A stretch of 38,614 nt of DNA from Candidatus Neoanaerotignum tabaqchaliae (GCA_904420235.1 CAJFUS010000160.1:1-38614); one strand, 5' to 3'; shown: positions 14,938-24,224, counted from the stretch's first letter. Numbers and translations are program-made. Notes: generated by a model not told the origin, from the letters alone.

Positions 14938-15912
14938 ATGTATTTTTCCAAAATTTCTGCAACAGGCTCATGCGCGCCTGATAAAATTGTTACAAATGAC
15001 GACCTTTCAAAAATTGTTGATACAAATGACGAATGGATAGTTTCAAGAAGCGGAATTAAAAGGCGTCATTTCTCATCGGGAGAAAACGCCTCCGATTTAG
15101 CTACAGGCGCGGCTGAAGAAATAATAAAGCGTTCCGGTATAGACCCTCTTGATATTGAGCTCATAATAGTAGCAACTGTGTCGGCCGATTATACAACGCC
15201 TTCAACTGCCTGTCTTGTTCAGGCCAATATAGGCGCCGCGAACGCTGTGGCTTTTGATGTTGGCGCGGCCTGCGCCGGATTTATGTTTGGCCTTTCGGTG
15301 GCTGACAAATACATAAAATGCGGCGTATACAAAAATGCCATTATTATAGGAACGGAAGTCCTTTCAAAATATCTTGATTTTAACGACAGAGGCACATGCG
15401 TGCTTTTTGGTGACGGAGCCGCCGGGGTTCTTCTTGAAAGAACTGAGGAGCAGGAAGGAATACTGTGCGAGGAAATAGGCAGCGACGGATTTAAGGCAAT
15501 GGCTCTTACAAAAGGGTTTTCTCCGGCCGGAAATGTATTTAACAACGTTTCGTGTGAGGCCGACAGGTCTATGAAAATGGATGGAAAAGCTATATTCGAT
15601 TTTGCTACAAGAAGCGTGCCGGTTTCTGTTAAAAAACTGCTTGAAAAAAGCGGGCGCTTCACAGACGAGATAGATTTTGTTATACCTCATCAGGCAAACA
15701 GCCGTATTGTAGAGATAATAAGCCGTAAGCTTAAAATGCCGCTTGACAAGTTCTATATGAACATGGACGAGTATGGAAACACATCGTCGGCAAGTATACC
15801 GCTGGCTCTTAACGAAATGGTTGAAAAAGGAATTATAAAAAAAGGTTCCCTGTGTATTTTTACGGGCTTTGGAGCGGGGCTTACATGGGGCTCAATGCTT
15901 GTTAAGTTTTAA
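14938..15912 (+). CDS. fabH: 3-oxoacyl-ACP synthase III (KAS III)
   Basis: This 324-residue enzyme starts fatty acid chains by condensing acetyl- or branched acyl-CoA with malonyl-ACP. The catalytic triad is visible: C112 in GAACAG, H251 in IPHQAN and N281 in GNTSSAS. The length is normal and CoA-binding DEWIVSRSGI (about 31-40) is present. It lies 21 bases after fabT, with CAGGAG upstream, and continues the fab transcript. Whether it prefers straight or branched starters cannot be read from the sequence. Confidence 0.96.
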   Translation: MYFSKISATGSCAPDKIVTNDDLSKIVDTNDEWIVSRSGIKRRHFSSGENASDLATGAAEEIIKRSGIDPLDIELIIVATVSADYTTPSTACLVQANIGAANAVAFDVGAACAGFMFGLSVADKYIKCGVYKNAIIIGTEVLSKYLDFNDRGTCVLFGDGAAGVLLERTEEQEGILCEEIGSDGFKAMALTKGFSPAGNVFNNVSCEADRSMKMDGKAIFDFATRSVPVSVKKLLEKSGRFTDEIDFVIPHQANSRIVEIISRKLKMPLDKFYMNMDEYGNTSSASIPLALNEMVEKGIIKKGSLCIFTGFGAGLTWGSMLVKF

Positions 15913-15955
15913 AATTTAATTTAAAAATAAAATAAAATTTTAGGAGGTTTTTATA

Positions 15956-16180
15956 ATGTTTGAAAGAATTAGAGAAATTATAGCAGAGCAGACAGGAAAA
16001 GACGTTGAGGAAATAACAATGGAAACAAATGTTAAAACAGACCTTGAAGCTGATTCTCTTGACCTTTTCCAGATTATCAACGACATTGAAGATGAGTTTG
16101 ACGTTAAAATTGAGAACGTAGAAGGAATTGAAACTGTAGGCGACGTTGTTAAAATTGTTGAAGAAGGCAAAAAAGACTGA
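15956..16180 (+). CDS. acpP: Acyl carrier protein
   Basis: This 74-residue acidic four-helix carrier has the DSL motif (D33-S34-L35 in LEADSLDLFQI), where S34 takes the 4'-phosphopantetheine group. It shuttles acyl intermediates among the Fab enzymes of this operon. A strong TTAGGAGG site precedes the ATG, in keeping with the high ACP level cells need. It lies 43 bases after fabH in an A/T-only spacer and is followed by the palindrome at 16182-16202. Confidence 0.96.
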   Translation: MFERIREIIAEQTGKDVEEITMETNVKTDLEADSLDLFQIINDIEDEFDVKIENVEGIETVGDVVKIVEEGKKD

Positions 16181-16181
16181 T

Positions 16182-16202
16182 TTTGTTTTAAATTAAAACA
16201 AA
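16182..16202. promoter_or_regulatory. 21-nt perfect palindrome between acpP and fabK
   Basis: The arms TTTGTTTTAA and TTAAAACAAA flank one central base, immediately after the acpP stop. No T-run follows, so it is not a standard terminator. It could be an RNA hairpin that protects or processes the acpP message, or an internal operator. Confidence 0.55.
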
Positions 16203-16229
16203 TCAACTGTAAGCAGGTGGAGTAAGATT

Positions 16230-17162
16230 ATGTACGCTGATATTTGCAAGATGCTGAATATTAAATATCCGATTATACAGGGGGCTATGGCGTGGATTTC
16301 CGACCCAAGCCTTGTTTCCGCGGTGTCAAATGCGGGAGGACTTGGCGTTTTAGCTACCGGGCATCTTAATGCGGACGGCTGTGTTAAGGCCATACAAGAA
16401 ATAAGAGAAAGGACAGACAAGCCTTTCGCGGTGAATATTATGCTTTTAAGCCAGTTCGCCGACGAGCTGGTTCAGGCTGTAACCGAGGAAAAAGTTCCTG
16501 TTGTTACAACGGGCGCCGGAAGTCCAGGAAAATATATGAAGGCCTTTAAAGAGGCTGGAATAAAGGTTCTTCCTGTGGCGGCTTCTGTTGCCATAGCTAA
16601 AAGAATGGAAAAAGATGGGGCCGACGCTGTTATAGCCGAAGGCTGCGAGTCGGGAGGCCACGTTGGGAAAATTACAACAATGGCTCTTGTACCTCAGGTT
16701 GTTGACGCCCTTAATATACCAGTTATAGCAGCAGGCGGAATAGCCGATGGAAGGGGAATGGCCGCCGCCAGAATGCTTGGAGCTTCAGGAGTGCAGATAG
16801 GCACAAGATTTCTTGTGGCTGAGGAATGCACTGTACATCCTAATTATAAGGCTAGAATTATAAAGGCAAAGGATATAGACACCACAACAACAGGACAGTC
16901 AACAGGACACCCTGTTAGGGTTATAAGAAACAAGCTTGCCAGAAAGTTTGAGGAGCTTGAGAAAAACAATGCCTCTTCTGAAGAGCTGGACGCCATAGGC
17001 AGGGGCGCCTTAAGAAGAGCTGTTGTTGAAGGCGATATTGAAAATGGCTCCGTAATGAGCGGACAGATTGCCGGACTTGTTAGCAAAGAGCAAACGGCTA
17101 AAGAGATAATAGAGGAATTATTTGGCCAATATAAAGAAATAATGGAAAATGTAAGTATCTAA
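16230..17162 (+). CDS. fabK: Enoyl-ACP reductase II (FMN-dependent)
   Basis: This 310-residue TIM-barrel flavoprotein catalyses the last reduction of each elongation cycle. YPIIQGAMAWISDPSLVSAVSNAGGLG (start), VTTGAGSPGKYM, EGCESGGHVG and IAAGGIADGRGMAAARMLGASGVQIGTRF (FMN phosphate loop) are all FabK-like. No FabI is visible in this operon, so it is probably the main enoyl reductase, which in known cases gives low sensitivity to triclosan. GCAGGTGGAG precedes the ATG. A hairpin at 17204 lies between it and fabD. Its distant paralogue is the divergent gene at 12908-13969. Confidence 0.95.
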   Translation: MYADICKMLNIKYPIIQGAMAWISDPSLVSAVSNAGGLGVLATGHLNADGCVKAIQEIRERTDKPFAVNIMLLSQFADELVQAVTEEKVPVVTTGAGSPGKYMKAFKEAGIKVLPVAASVAIAKRMEKDGADAVIAEGCESGGHVGKITTMALVPQVVDALNIPVIAAGGIADGRGMAAARMLGASGVQIGTRFLVAEECTVHPNYKARIIKAKDIDTTTTGQSTGHPVRVIRNKLARKFEELEKNNASSEELDAIGRGALRRAVVEGDIENGSVMSGQIAGLVSKEQTAKEIIEELFGQYKEIMENVSI

Positions 17163-17203
17163 TCAAAGCGGTTTTGCCGCTGAGCGTTTTGTGCTTAATT
17201 TTA

Positions 17204-17236
17204 AAGGGTAGGCGGCAATTTTAGACCGCCGCCCTT
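17204..17236 (+). terminator. Intra-operon hairpin between fabK and fabD
   Basis: AAGGG and CCCTT outer arms and GGCGG/CCGCC inner arms with a small internal loop are followed by a short T-rich stretch. It lies in the widest gap of the fab operon (119 nt) and may partly terminate, or protect an mRNA end, rather than stop transcription fully. Confidence 0.5.
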
Positions 17237-17281
17237 ATTTGTAATTATAAAATTATTCTATTTATTAAGGTGTGATAAATT

Positions 17282-18217
17282 ATGAAAACAGCTTTTATTT
17301 TCAGCGGACAGGGCGCCCAGTACAAAGGCATGGGAAAGGAGCTTTGCGATAACTTTAAATGCGCTGACGATATTTTCGGCAGGGCCGATAAAGCCCTTGG
17401 CTTCTCAATTAAAGAAATATGTTTTGAGGATGAGGAAAAGCTCAATAAAACTGAGTATACTCAGCCGTCGATACTTACAATGAGCACAGCGGCTTTAAGT
17501 GTTCTTAATGAAAACGGAATTAAGGCGGATTATGTTGCCGGATTAAGCCTTGGAGAGTATTCCGCCTATGTAGCCTCAGGAGCTTTTAATTTTGACGAAA
17601 CTGTTGAGCTTGTAAGAAAAAGAGGCCGTTTTATGACGGAAGCTGTGCCGGAAGGCGTTGGAGCTATGTATGCCATACTTGGCCTTGACCGTGAGACAGT
17701 TGAGAATACATGCGAGGAATTTAAATCCCAAGGATTTGTGGCTCCGGCAAATTATAACGCTCCGGGACAAATTGTAATAGCTGGAGAGGCTGAAATAGCG
17801 CAAAAAACCGCTGACGCCCTTAAGGAAAAAGGAGCTAAAATGGCTGTTAAGCTTAATGTAAGCGGACCATTCCATACGGCCCTTTTAAAGCCGGCCAGCG
17901 ACAAACTTGCCGTTGAGCTTGATAAAATAACAATATCGGATATGTCTGTTCCGGTTGTTACAAACCTTACGGGAGCGGAGGTTCCGTCAAAGGACGATAT
18001 TATACCAACACTTATAAAACAGGTTATGAGTCCGGTTAAATGGGAGGATACTATAAAATATCTTTATGATAAGGGCGTTGACACATTTATTGAGATTGGC
18101 CCAGGCAAAACACTGTGCGGTTTTGTGAAAAGAACCGTAAAGGGTGTTAAAATATTTAATGTAGAGGATATGAAATCTCTTGAGAAAACTCTTAAGGGTA
18201 TGGAGGAGATAAAATGA
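17282..18217 (+). CDS. fabD: Malonyl-CoA:ACP transacylase
   Basis: This 311-residue alpha/beta enzyme moves malonyl from CoA to AcpP. It has FSGQGAQ (about 7-13), the nucleophile S89 in GLSLGEY, R at VRKRGRFM and catalytic H198 in SGPFHTALL. The length is normal. The ATG follows AAGGTG. The stop overlaps the fabG start as ATGA, so the two are translationally coupled. Confidence 0.95.
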   Translation: MKTAFIFSGQGAQYKGMGKELCDNFKCADDIFGRADKALGFSIKEICFEDEEKLNKTEYTQPSILTMSTAALSVLNENGIKADYVAGLSLGEYSAYVASGAFNFDETVELVRKRGRFMTEAVPEGVGAMYAILGLDRETVENTCEEFKSQGFVAPANYNAPGQIVIAGEAEIAQKTADALKEKGAKMAVKLNVSGPFHTALLKPASDKLAVELDKITISDMSVPVVTNLTGAEVPSKDDIIPTLIKQVMSPVKWEDTIKYLYDKGVDTFIEIGPGKTLCGFVKRTVKGVKIFNVEDMKSLEKTLKGMEEIK

Positions 18218-18954
18218 TATTTGAGCTTAAAGGCAAAACGGCGGTTATAACAGGCGCGGCCAAAGGAATAGGCAGAGCCATAGCCATAGCTTTAGCCAAA
18301 AAAGGCTGCAATATAGTTCTTAATTACAGAAGCGCCGTGAAAGATGAGCTTGTTAAAGAAATAGAAGATTTAGGAGTTAAATGCGTTGCTGTTAAGGCGG
18401 ATGTAAGCAATTTTGAAGAGGCCGAGAACATAATAAAAACAGCTAAGGCTGAAACAGGCTCTGTTGACATACTTGTAAATAACGCAGGAATAACCCGCGA
18501 CGGCCTTTTAATGAGAATGAGTGAAAAAGACTTTGACGATGTTATAAACACAAATCTTAAGGGCGCTTTTAATATGGTAAGACATGCCAGCAGCGTGATG
18601 CTTAAGCAAAAATCGGGAACCATTATAAATATATCATCTGTTGTTGGACTTATTGGAAACGCCGGACAGGCCAATTACGCCTCATCAAAGGCCGGAGTTA
18701 TAGGCCTTACAAAATCTGCCGCCAGAGAACTGGCCTCAAGGGGAATTACCGTAAACGCTGTGGCCCCAGGGTTTATAACTACGGATATGACAGATGTGCT
18801 TACAGAGGAGCAGCATAAAAGAATGCTTGAAAATATACCGCTCAAAAAAGCCGGCTCGCCGGAGGACGTAGCCGAGGCCGTTGTGTTCCTTGCCGAAAAC
18901 AGATATATAACCGGACAGGTGTTGAATGTTGACGGCGGAATGGTAATGAGCTGA
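18214..18954 (+). CDS. fabG: 3-oxoacyl-ACP reductase
   Basis: This 246-residue short-chain dehydrogenase/reductase performs the NADPH-dependent ketoreduction step. TGAAKGIG (14-20) binds the cofactor. NNAG (89-92), S142, and Y155 and K159 of the YASSK motif form the active site. It overlaps fabD by four bases and precedes fabF by 12 bases. SDR proteins are diverse, but position between fabD and fabF makes FabG secure. Confidence 0.95.
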   Translation: MIFELKGKTAVITGAAKGIGRAIAIALAKKGCNIVLNYRSAVKDELVKEIEDLGVKCVAVKADVSNFEEAENIIKTAKAETGSVDILVNNAGITRDGLLMRMSEKDFDDVINTNLKGAFNMVRHASSVMLKQKSGTIINISSVVGLIGNAGQANYASSKAGVIGLTKSAARELASRGITVNAVAPGFITTDMTDVLTEEQHKRMLENIPLKKAGSPEDVAEAVVFLAENRYITGQVLNVDGGMVMS

Positions 18955-18966
18955 AAGGGGATTTTT

Positions 18967-20208
18967 ATGAGAAGAAGATGCGTTATAACAGGTATGGGCG
19001 CTGTTACGCCTTGCGGAAACGATGTTGACGAGTTCTGGAACAATATTAAAAACGGTGTAAGCGGCATAGACTATATTACAAAATTCGATACAGAGGGATT
19101 TAAGGTTAAAATAGGCGGCGAGGTTAAAAATTTCAATCCGGAGCAATATATATCAAAAAAGGATGTTAAAAGAAACGACCTTTATTCAATTTACGCCATA
19201 GCCGCCGCTAAGCAGGCCTATGACATGAGCGGTCTTAAAGACGAGGAAATAGACCATGACAGGTTTGGCGTTATTGTGGGAAGCGGCATAGGCGGACTTA
19301 TGACAATTAACGAGCAGATTGTTAAGCTTGTTGAAAAAGGACCGTCAAAGGTTTCTCCGCTTTTTATACCTATGTCAATAAGCAATATGGCGGCCGGAAA
19401 CATATCAATAATGTTTAAGGCTCAGGGAATAAGCGAAAACGTAGTTTCGGCCTGCGCAACAGGCACAAGCTCCATAGGCGAGGCGTATCTTAAAATAGTT
19501 GACGGGTATCAAGACATAATGATAGCCGGAGGCTCCGAGGCGTCAATAACTCCTATAGGCGTTGCCGGATTTGCCAATCTTACGGCGCTTTCTACAAATC
19601 CGGATCCTAAAAAAGCCAGCAGACCTTTTGATAAGAACCGCGACGGATTCGTAATGGGCGACGGAGCTGGAATGCTTGTGCTTGAGGAGCTTGAGCACGC
19701 CATTAAAAGAGGAGCCAAGATTTATGCCGAGATTGTAGGCTATGGCTCGTCAAGCGATGCTTATCATATTACGGCCCCATGCCCTGACGGAAGCGGCGGA
19801 GCAAAAGCCATGAGATATGCCATTGAGGAGGCCGGAATTAAGCCGGAAGACATAGACTATATAAATGCCCACGGCACAAGCACGCCGGCAAACGACGGAG
19901 CCGAAACGGCATCCATAAAGCTTGCCCTTGGCGAGCATGCCAAAAAGGTTGCCATAAGCAGCTCTAAGTCTATGACGGGACATCTTTTGGGCGCTGCTGG
20001 AGCCATAGAGGCAATAGTGTGCGTAAAGGCCATAGAAGATGATTTCGCTCCGCCTACAATTAATTATGAGACACCGGACGAGGAATGCGACCTTGATTAT
20101 GTGCCTAATGTTGGCAGAAGCATGAGAATAAGATACGCCCTTTCCGATAATCTTGGTTTTGGCGGACATAACGCCGTATTATGCTTTAAAAAATGGGAGG
20201 GCAGGTAA
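18967..20208 (+). CDS. fabF: 3-oxoacyl-ACP synthase II (KAS II)
   Basis: This 413-residue condensing enzyme elongates acyl-ACP with malonyl-ACP. The C163-H302-H339 triad is visible in SACATG, NAHGTSTP and TGHLLGAAG. GFVMGDGAGMLVLEE (about 227-241) and the C-terminal NLGFGGHN are also present. AAAGGGG precedes the ATG, and the stop lies three bases before accB. It is the only elongating synthase in the operon. Confidence 0.96.
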   Translation: MRRRCVITGMGAVTPCGNDVDEFWNNIKNGVSGIDYITKFDTEGFKVKIGGEVKNFNPEQYISKKDVKRNDLYSIYAIAAAKQAYDMSGLKDEEIDHDRFGVIVGSGIGGLMTINEQIVKLVEKGPSKVSPLFIPMSISNMAAGNISIMFKAQGISENVVSACATGTSSIGEAYLKIVDGYQDIMIAGGSEASITPIGVAGFANLTALSTNPDPKKASRPFDKNRDGFVMGDGAGMLVLEELEHAIKRGAKIYAEIVGYGSSSDAYHITAPCPDGSGGAKAMRYAIEEAGIKPEDIDYINAHGTSTPANDGAETASIKLALGEHAKKVAISSSKSMTGHLLGAAGAIEAIVCVKAIEDDFAPPTINYETPDEECDLDYVPNVGRSMRIRYALSDNLGFGGHNAVLCFKKWEGR

Positions 20209-20211
20209 AAA

Positions 20212-20703
20212 ATGAATTTTAATGAGGTTAAAGAACTTATTTCAATAGTGGACAGCTCAAGCTTAAAGAGTTTTGAGCTTACCCTTGACAACTGCAATGT
20301 TAAAATGAATAAAACGGGAGCCGTAGCGGTTCCTCAAACGCAGACGGAAACAATAACTCTTTCGTCAGTACAGCCTCAAAGCGTTTCTGTAAGCGCACCT
20401 GTTGCTCAAACGGCGCCGTTGGCTGAGGCTGAAAGCGCAAGTGAGGATAAAAAGGACGATGATAAATCAGGAAATATAGTAAAAGCTCCTCTTGTAGGCA
20501 CATTCTATGAAAGCCCCGGACCGGGAAAACCGGTTTATGCCCCCGTCGGCGCCAAGGTTAAAAAAGGCGATGTGCTTTGCATAATAGAGGCTATGAAGAT
20601 AATGAACGAGGTTGTAAGCGACTTTGACGGCGAGGTTAAAGAGGTTCTTGTTAAAAACGAGGAACTTGTCGAATACGGCCAGCCGCTTTTCAGAATAGGC
20701 TGA
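20212..20703 (+). CDS. accB: Acetyl-CoA carboxylase biotin carboxyl carrier protein
   Basis: This 163-residue protein has an N-terminal AccB domain, a flexible linker rich in Q, S, A and P (about 42-78), and a C-terminal biotinyl domain. K129 in EAMKIMNEV is the lysine expected to be biotinylated. It also carries the thumb-type APLVGTFYESPGPGKP segment. It starts three bases after fabF, and the ribosome binding site (GGGAGGGCAGG) lies inside the fabF end. Together with AccC, AccD and AccA it forms acetyl-CoA carboxylase. Confidence 0.96.
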   Translation: MNFNEVKELISIVDSSSLKSFELTLDNCNVKMNKTGAVAVPQTQTETITLSSVQPQSVSVSAPVAQTAPLAEAESASEDKKDDDKSGNIVKAPLVGTFYESPGPGKPVYAPVGAKVKKGDVLCIIEAMKIMNEVVSDFDGEVKEVLVKNEELVEYGQPLFRIG

Positions 20704-20718
20704 CAGGGGGAATTTTAA

Positions 20719-21141
20719 ATGATGGATATAAAAGAAATTATGAAAATACTTCCCCACAGGCCGCCGTTTCTTCTTATAGACAGAGTTGAGGAAATTGTTG
20801 AGGGAGAAAAGATAGTTGCCGTTAAAAACGTTACGATGAACGAACCCTATTTTGTGGGACACTTCCCTCAGGAGCCTGTAATGCCGGGAGTGCTTATTGT
20901 TGAGGCTATGGCTCAGGCCGGAGCGGTAGCTGTTCTTTCGATGGAACAGTTTAAAGGGAAGACCGCTTATTTTGGCGGTATTGACAAGGCCAAATTCAGA
21001 AGAAAAGTTGTTCCGGGTGACACTTTGCGCATAGAGGTTGAGATTATAAAGCTTAAAATGAACGCCGGAATAGGAAAGGGCACTGCCTATGTTGACGGCA
21101 AAAAGGCCTGCGAGGCCGAAATTACATTCCTCATCGGATAA
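20719..21141 (+). CDS. fabZ: 3-hydroxyacyl-ACP dehydratase
   Basis: This 140-residue hot-dog fold enzyme dehydrates 3-hydroxyacyl-ACP. The catalytic H48 (VGHFPQEPVMPGVL) and E62 (VEAMAQ) and the leading LPHRPPFLLIDRV are present. AGGGGG precedes the ATG. In streptococci the isomerase FabM introduces the double bond for unsaturated chains; no fabM, fabA or fabN is in this operon. Unsaturated fatty acids must arise elsewhere or by a different activity. Confidence 0.96.
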   Translation: MMDIKEIMKILPHRPPFLLIDRVEEIVEGEKIVAVKNVTMNEPYFVGHFPQEPVMPGVLIVEAMAQAGAVAVLSMEQFKGKTAYFGGIDKAKFRRKVVPGDTLRIEVEIIKLKMNAGIGKGTAYVDGKKACEAEITFLIG

Positions 21142-21156
21142 GGGAGGTCTTATATT

Positions 21157-22503
21157 TTGTTTCAAAAGGTTTTAATAGCTAATAGGGGCGAAATTGCCGT
21201 AAGAATAATACGCGCGTGCCGTGAAATGGGAATATCAACGGTGGCGGTGTTTTCTGAGCCGGACAGGGACGCCCTGCATACACAGCTCGCCGACGAGGCC
21301 GTTTGCATAGGTCCTGCTAAAGCCAAAGACAGTTACCTTAACATGCAGAATATAATAAGCGCCGCTGTTGCCACAAAGGCTCAAGCCATACACCCGGGTT
21401 TTGGGTTTTTGGCTGAGAACGCCATATTCGCAGGAATGTGCGAGGAGTGCAACATAAAATTTATAGGCCCTGACGCGGGGGTTATAGACGCCATGGGCAA
21501 TAAATCCAATGCGCGCCAGCTTATGATTAAGGCAGGCGTTCCCGTTATACCTGGAAGCGACGGAGTTATATCAAATATATATGAGGCCAAGGAATGCGCT
21601 AAAAGGCTTGGCTATCCGGTTATGGTTAAAGCTTCCGCCGGAGGCGGCGGAAAGGGCATACGCATTGTGCGTTCCGAAGAAGAACTTGAAAACGCTTACG
21701 AAAGCGCTAAAGCCGAGACAAAGGCCGCTTTTGGCGACGATACCATGTATATGGAAAAGGTTATAGAAAACGCCAGACACATAGAAATACAGATACTTGG
21801 CGACGATTACGGAAATGTTATACATCTTGGCGAAAGGGACTGTTCCCTTCAAAGAAGGAATCAAAAGGTTCTTGAGGAAGCTCCGTCTCCGGTGCTCTCA
21901 GAGAAAACAAGAAAGGCCATGGGCGAGGCGGCTGTTAAAGCTGCAAAAGCCGTTGGATATAAAAGCGCCGGCACAATAGAGTTTCTTTATGACAAAGACG
22001 GCAATTTCTATTTTATGGAAATGAACACAAGAATACAGGTTGAACATCCGGTTACAGAAATGATTACCGGAATTGACATTGTAAAGGAGCAGATAAAAAT
22101 AGCCGAGGGCGACGCTCTTGACATAAAACAGAAAGACGTTAAGATAACCGGCCATGCCATAGAGTGCCGCATTAACGCTGAAAATCCGGATAAAAACTTC
22201 GCTCCCTCGCCGGGAACACTTGATTATCTGCTTGTTCCGGGTGGGACACTTGGAGTTAGGGTTGACAGCGCCGTTTACGCCGGCTGTCAAATACTTCCAT
22301 ACTACGACTCTATGATTGCCAAGGTAATAACCTATGGCCAAACGAGGCAGGAAGCTATAGAAAAAATGCGCCGCTGTCTTTATGAGTTTGTTATTGAGGG
22401 CGTTGACACCAATATAGAATTTCAGGAAAAAATACTTACAAACGAGAAGTATTTGGAGGGTGTTTTTGATACAGGCTTTATAGCCCGAGAGATTATTAAA
22501 TAA
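21157..22503 (+). CDS. accC: Acetyl-CoA carboxylase biotin carboxylase
   Basis: This 448-residue ATP-grasp enzyme carboxylates biotin on AccB. It opens with FQKVLIANRGEIAVRI, has the glycine-rich ATP loop KASAGGGGKGIR (about 158-169) and the active-site stretch FMEMNTRIQVEHPVTE. It uses a TTG start at 21157, nine bases after GGGAGG at 21142-21147; no ATG in frame would keep the conserved N-terminus. The length is normal. Confidence 0.96.
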   Translation: MFQKVLIANRGEIAVRIIRACREMGISTVAVFSEPDRDALHTQLADEAVCIGPAKAKDSYLNMQNIISAAVATKAQAIHPGFGFLAENAIFAGMCEECNIKFIGPDAGVIDAMGNKSNARQLMIKAGVPVIPGSDGVISNIYEAKECAKRLGYPVMVKASAGGGGKGIRIVRSEEELENAYESAKAETKAAFGDDTMYMEKVIENARHIEIQILGDDYGNVIHLGERDCSLQRRNQKVLEEAPSPVLSEKTRKAMGEAAVKAAKAVGYKSAGTIEFLYDKDGNFYFMEMNTRIQVEHPVTEMITGIDIVKEQIKIAEGDALDIKQKDVKITGHAIECRINAENPDKNFAPSPGTLDYLLVPGGTLGVRVDSAVYAGCQILPYYDSMIAKVITYGQTRQEAIEKMRRCLYEFVIEGVDTNIEFQEKILTNEKYLEGVFDTGFIAREIIK

Positions 22504-22517
22504 CAGGTGATTTGACT

Positions 22518-23417
22518 ATGAACCTTTTTAAAAAGAAAAATTATATACCCATTGGCAGAACAATGCCTAAAAGGGAAGAAACAGCCCATGAGCCTGAACA
22601 GCAGCAGGAAACGCCCGCTATACCAGACGGTATGTGGGTTAAATGCCGTTTCTGCGGCGGACTTATTTATAAAAAAGAAATGGATGAGTTCCAAATTTGT
22701 CCTAAGTGCGGCGGACACTTTAGAATATCGGCTGCCGAAAGACTTGCTATTACCTGTGACGAGGGCTCATTTGAGGAATTTGACGCCAATATGGTGGCTA
22801 AAAATCCAATGGACTATCCTGATTATGATAAACTGCTTGAAAAAATAAGAGATAAAAGCGGCCTTAAGGATGGTGTGCTTACGGGTCTTTGCCGAATAAA
22901 CGGATATAAAACCGTTATAGCCGTTATGGACAGCAATTTTATGATGGGCTCAATGGGCTCGGTAGTGGGCGAGAAAATAACAAGGGCAATAGAAAAGGCA
23001 ACGCAGCTTAAACTGCCCATAGTTATATTCACATGCTCCGGCGGAGCAAGAATGCAGGAGGGCATAATTTCACTTATGCAGATGGCTAAAACAAGCGCCG
23101 CCGTAAGAAAACACAATGACGCGGGACTTTTATATGTTACCGTTGCCACAGACCCTACAACAGGTGGAGTAAGCGCATCGTTTGCTAATCTTGGCGATAT
23201 TATACTGGCAGAGCCAAAGGCAATAATGGGATTTGCCGGCAGAAGGGTTATAGAGGGCACCATAAACGAAAAACTGCCGGATGACTTTCAAACTGCCGAA
23301 TTTCAATTAAGCCACGGATTTGTTGACAAAATAGTTAACAGAAGGGATATGAAAGACGCCCTTACAACAATATTTAAGCTGCACAATATTAAAAAGGGGG
23401 AAGAAGGCAATGAGTAA
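22518..23417 (+). CDS. accD: Acetyl-CoA carboxylase carboxyltransferase beta subunit
   Basis: This 299-residue subunit has an N-terminal zinc ribbon (C43, C46, C61, C64 in CRFCGG and CPKCGG) and a crotonase-fold carboxyltransferase domain with SGGARMQEG and TTGGVSASFANLGD. The frame begins at a TTG at 22512, but that codon is one base after the AGGTGA site. The ATG at 22518, seven bases after it, is the better start. The gene ends eight bases inside accA. Confidence 0.95.
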   Translation: MNLFKKKNYIPIGRTMPKREETAHEPEQQQETPAIPDGMWVKCRFCGGLIYKKEMDEFQICPKCGGHFRISAAERLAITCDEGSFEEFDANMVAKNPMDYPDYDKLLEKIRDKSGLKDGVLTGLCRINGYKTVIAVMDSNFMMGSMGSVVGEKITRAIEKATQLKLPIVIFTCSGGARMQEGIISLMQMAKTSAAVRKHNDAGLLYVTVATDPTTGGVSASFANLGDIILAEPKAIMGFAGRRVIEGTINEKLPDDFQTAEFQLSHGFVDKIVNRRDMKDALTTIFKLHNIKKGEEGNE

Positions 23418-24207
23418 CGCTTCGGAAGTGCTTTTAAAAGCCAGAATGGTATCAAGGCCAACGTCCCTTGAGTTTATAGAAAAAATATTCGACGACTTTT
23501 TTGAGCTTCACGGCGACAGGCATTTTGAGGATGATAAAGCAATGGTTGGCGGAATAGCATCTCTTGACGGAATGCCCGTTACTGTTATTGGCATACAAAA
23601 GGGCCACACTGTTAAAGAAAACGTGGAAAGGCGTTTCGGCTCTCCAAATCCGGACGGATACCGCAAGGTTGTGCGCCTTATGAAGCAGGCTGAAAAGTTC
23701 CACAGACCGGTTATACAATTTATAAATACCTCAGGGGCCTATCCGGGAAAGGGGGCCGAGGAAAGAGGACAGGGCGAGGCCATAGCCCGCTGTCTTTATG
23801 AGTCATCAGGACTTAAAACGCCCGTTATAAGCATATTTATAGGCGAGGGCGGCTCAGGCGGCGCAATAGCCATGGCTGCCGGCGATAGAGTTTGGATGCT
23901 TGAAAACGGTATGTACGCGGTGCTTTCGCCTGAAGGCTTTGCCAGCATTCTGTGGAGAGACCCGTCAAGAAGCGGCGAGGCGGCTGAGCTTATGAAACTG
24001 ACGGCTCAGGACCTTATTAAAAACGGCGTTATAGAAAAAATTATACCGGAGCCGGAGGAAGGTCTTGAAAATAATCTTGAGTTTACAACAAACATAATAA
24101 AAGAGGAGCTTAAAAAAGAGCTTGCCGTGCTTTGCGTCAAACCCTATGATGAGCTTTTGGAGGAAAGATACCAAAGGTTCAGAAAATATGGCGAATTTGA
24201 GGAATAA
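23410..24207 (+). CDS. accA: Acetyl-CoA carboxylase carboxyltransferase alpha subunit
   Basis: This 265-residue subunit pairs with AccD to move the carboxyl group from biotin to acetyl-CoA. FFELHGDRHFEDDKAMVGGIA (early), INTSGAYPGKGAEERGQGEAIA and IGEGGSGGAIAMAAGD are the typical alpha-subunit motifs, named for orientation. It is shorter than the E. coli protein (about 320), as usual for Firmicutes. The eight-base overlap with accD suggests coupled translation. It is the last gene of the fab-acc operon and is followed by a terminator. Confidence 0.95.
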   Translation: MSNASEVLLKARMVSRPTSLEFIEKIFDDFFELHGDRHFEDDKAMVGGIASLDGMPVTVIGIQKGHTVKENVERRFGSPNPDGYRKVVRLMKQAEKFHRPVIQFINTSGAYPGKGAEERGQGEAIARCLYESSGLKTPVISIFIGEGGSGGAIAMAAGDRVWMLENGMYAVLSPEGFASILWRDPSRSGEAAELMKLTAQDLIKNGVIEKIIPEPEEGLENNLEFTTNIIKEELKKELAVLCVKPYDELLEERYQRFRKYGEFEE

Positions 24208-24224
24208 TAATTTTATTAAAATTT

